From an uncultured Alphaproteobacteria bacterium (GTDB lineage Bacteria > Pseudomonadota > Alphaproteobacteria > Rhodobacterales > Rhodobacteraceae), in contig CACDWF010000013.1 of NCBI GenBank assembly GCA_902556405.1, positions 1 to 43,591 on the forward strand: DNA of 43,591 nt. The letters run 5' to 3'. Positions 43,220 through 43,591 of this stretch are shown one piece after another. The notes beneath the pieces were generated by a model that saw nothing but the letters and a program-made list of their open reading frames with translations, had not been told where the DNA came from and did no database searches. Numbering within the stretch: the stretch's first letter is position 1; each line of letters begins with the position of its first letter. The translations under genes and the position numbers were made by a program.

Positions 43220-43591
43220 CTAATTTTTATAAAATATATGCCTGCCTATTTTTCTTGTCTTTTTAAATTTCTTTGACCAACTTGGGCTTACTTCAGATGC
43301 ATGAAAAAATGTTGCTCCGTCTGTAACATCAGAAAATGCACCATTTAATATCATTGATGCAAGTTTAACAATCCTTCTATAGGTTTTTTTGTCATGAATC
43401 AGCTCTAGTTTACCGTCACAATTATAAGAAAATTGACATGCATGTCTTTTGGGTGCACCTTCAGAAACCACTCCACAAATAGTGCTTGGAAATTGGTTAG
43501 AGTTCTTGCGATTAATAATTACATCAGCTACTGCAATCTGCCCCTCTATCTGTTCACCCCTCGCCTCAAAATATAAAGCCTCAGATAAGCA
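43220..43591 (-). CDS. SleB-type cell wall hydrolase, C-terminal part (cut by window edge)
   Basis: A continuous frame runs from the window edge to the stop at 43220, 123 residues. It shows the Hydrolase_2 hallmark CLSEALYFEARGE at its start, IAVADVIINRKNS, CQFSYNCDG, and the end SDVTDGATFFHASEVSPSWS. The catalytic Glu lies in the EARGE region. The N-terminus, probably with a signal peptide, is outside the window. It would cleave peptidoglycan, perhaps between N-acetylmuramic acid and glucosamine. Confidence 0.9.
   Translation of the reverse strand, partial: CLSEALYFEARGEQIEGQIAVADVIINRKNSNQFPSTICGVVSEGAPKRHACQFSYNCDGKLELIHDKKTYRRIVKLASMILNGAFSDVTDGATFFHASEVSPSWSKKFKKTRKIGRHIFYKN

Overview
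The window is AT-rich, tightly packed chromosomal DNA from a free-living alphaproteobacterium. Gene content and order (sleB-like/folB/gph/folP/glmM, serC/serA/purA, rpiA/gor/hflK/hflC/DUF2065/degP, xseA/ftsY/yciB next to ccmABCDG) resemble Rhodobacterales. The low G+C, very short intergenic gaps and a DNA photolyase suggest a streamlined, light-exposed, probably marine member of that group. The taxon is inferred from recalled synteny and was not tested.

Layout. 1-2.1 kb: a membrane-anchored class III nucleotide cyclase and a small ABM-like protein, with three copies of a dispersed intergenic repeat around them. 2.1-5.4 kb: a small integrated element next to tRNA-Ser(GGA), with a P4-type integrase, an AlpA-like regulator, a terminase-small-subunit-like HTH protein and a secreted protein combining a peptidoglycan-binding and a polysaccharide-lyase-like domain. 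5.5-8.6 kb: AlaX trans-editing protein and a large MscS channel. 8.8-10.3 kb: DUF6134 and SDR genes on the plus strand, meeting tail to tail a ten-kilobase minus-strand run that begins at 20.2 kb. That run is DUF2182, DUF1326, crotonyl-CoA reductase-like, class V aminotransferase-like, photolyase, FAD amine-oxidase-like, DUF1365, CFA-synthase-like methyltransferase, GPH transporter. Its second half resembles the singlet-oxygen/furan-fatty-acid gene set of Rhodobacter; its first half is not usually described as part of that system.

20.4-23.2 kb: cytochrome c maturation genes ccmABCDG, including a 51-residue ccmD. 23.2-27.6 kb: yciB, ftsY, xseA (minus) and purD (plus). 27.6-28.4 kb: a [2Fe-2S] ferredoxin divergent from a stand-alone OB-fold protein that matches the C-terminal tail of error-prone polymerase DnaE2/ImuC. 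A perfect alphaproteobacterial LexA box (GTTC-N7-GTTC) ends 2 bp before its ATG. 28.4-43.6 kb: a nearly continuous minus-strand run of housekeeping genes for membrane protein quality control, redox, pentose phosphate, thiamine, purine, serine, cell-wall precursor and folate metabolism, ending in a SleB-type hydrolase cut by the window edge.

There is no gene-free stretch above 300 bases; the largest gaps (1407-1660, 8617-8822, 20212-20434) are promoter regions. The best candidates for something new are the SOS-boxed solo OB-fold gene and the ten-gene lipid/photoprotection run.
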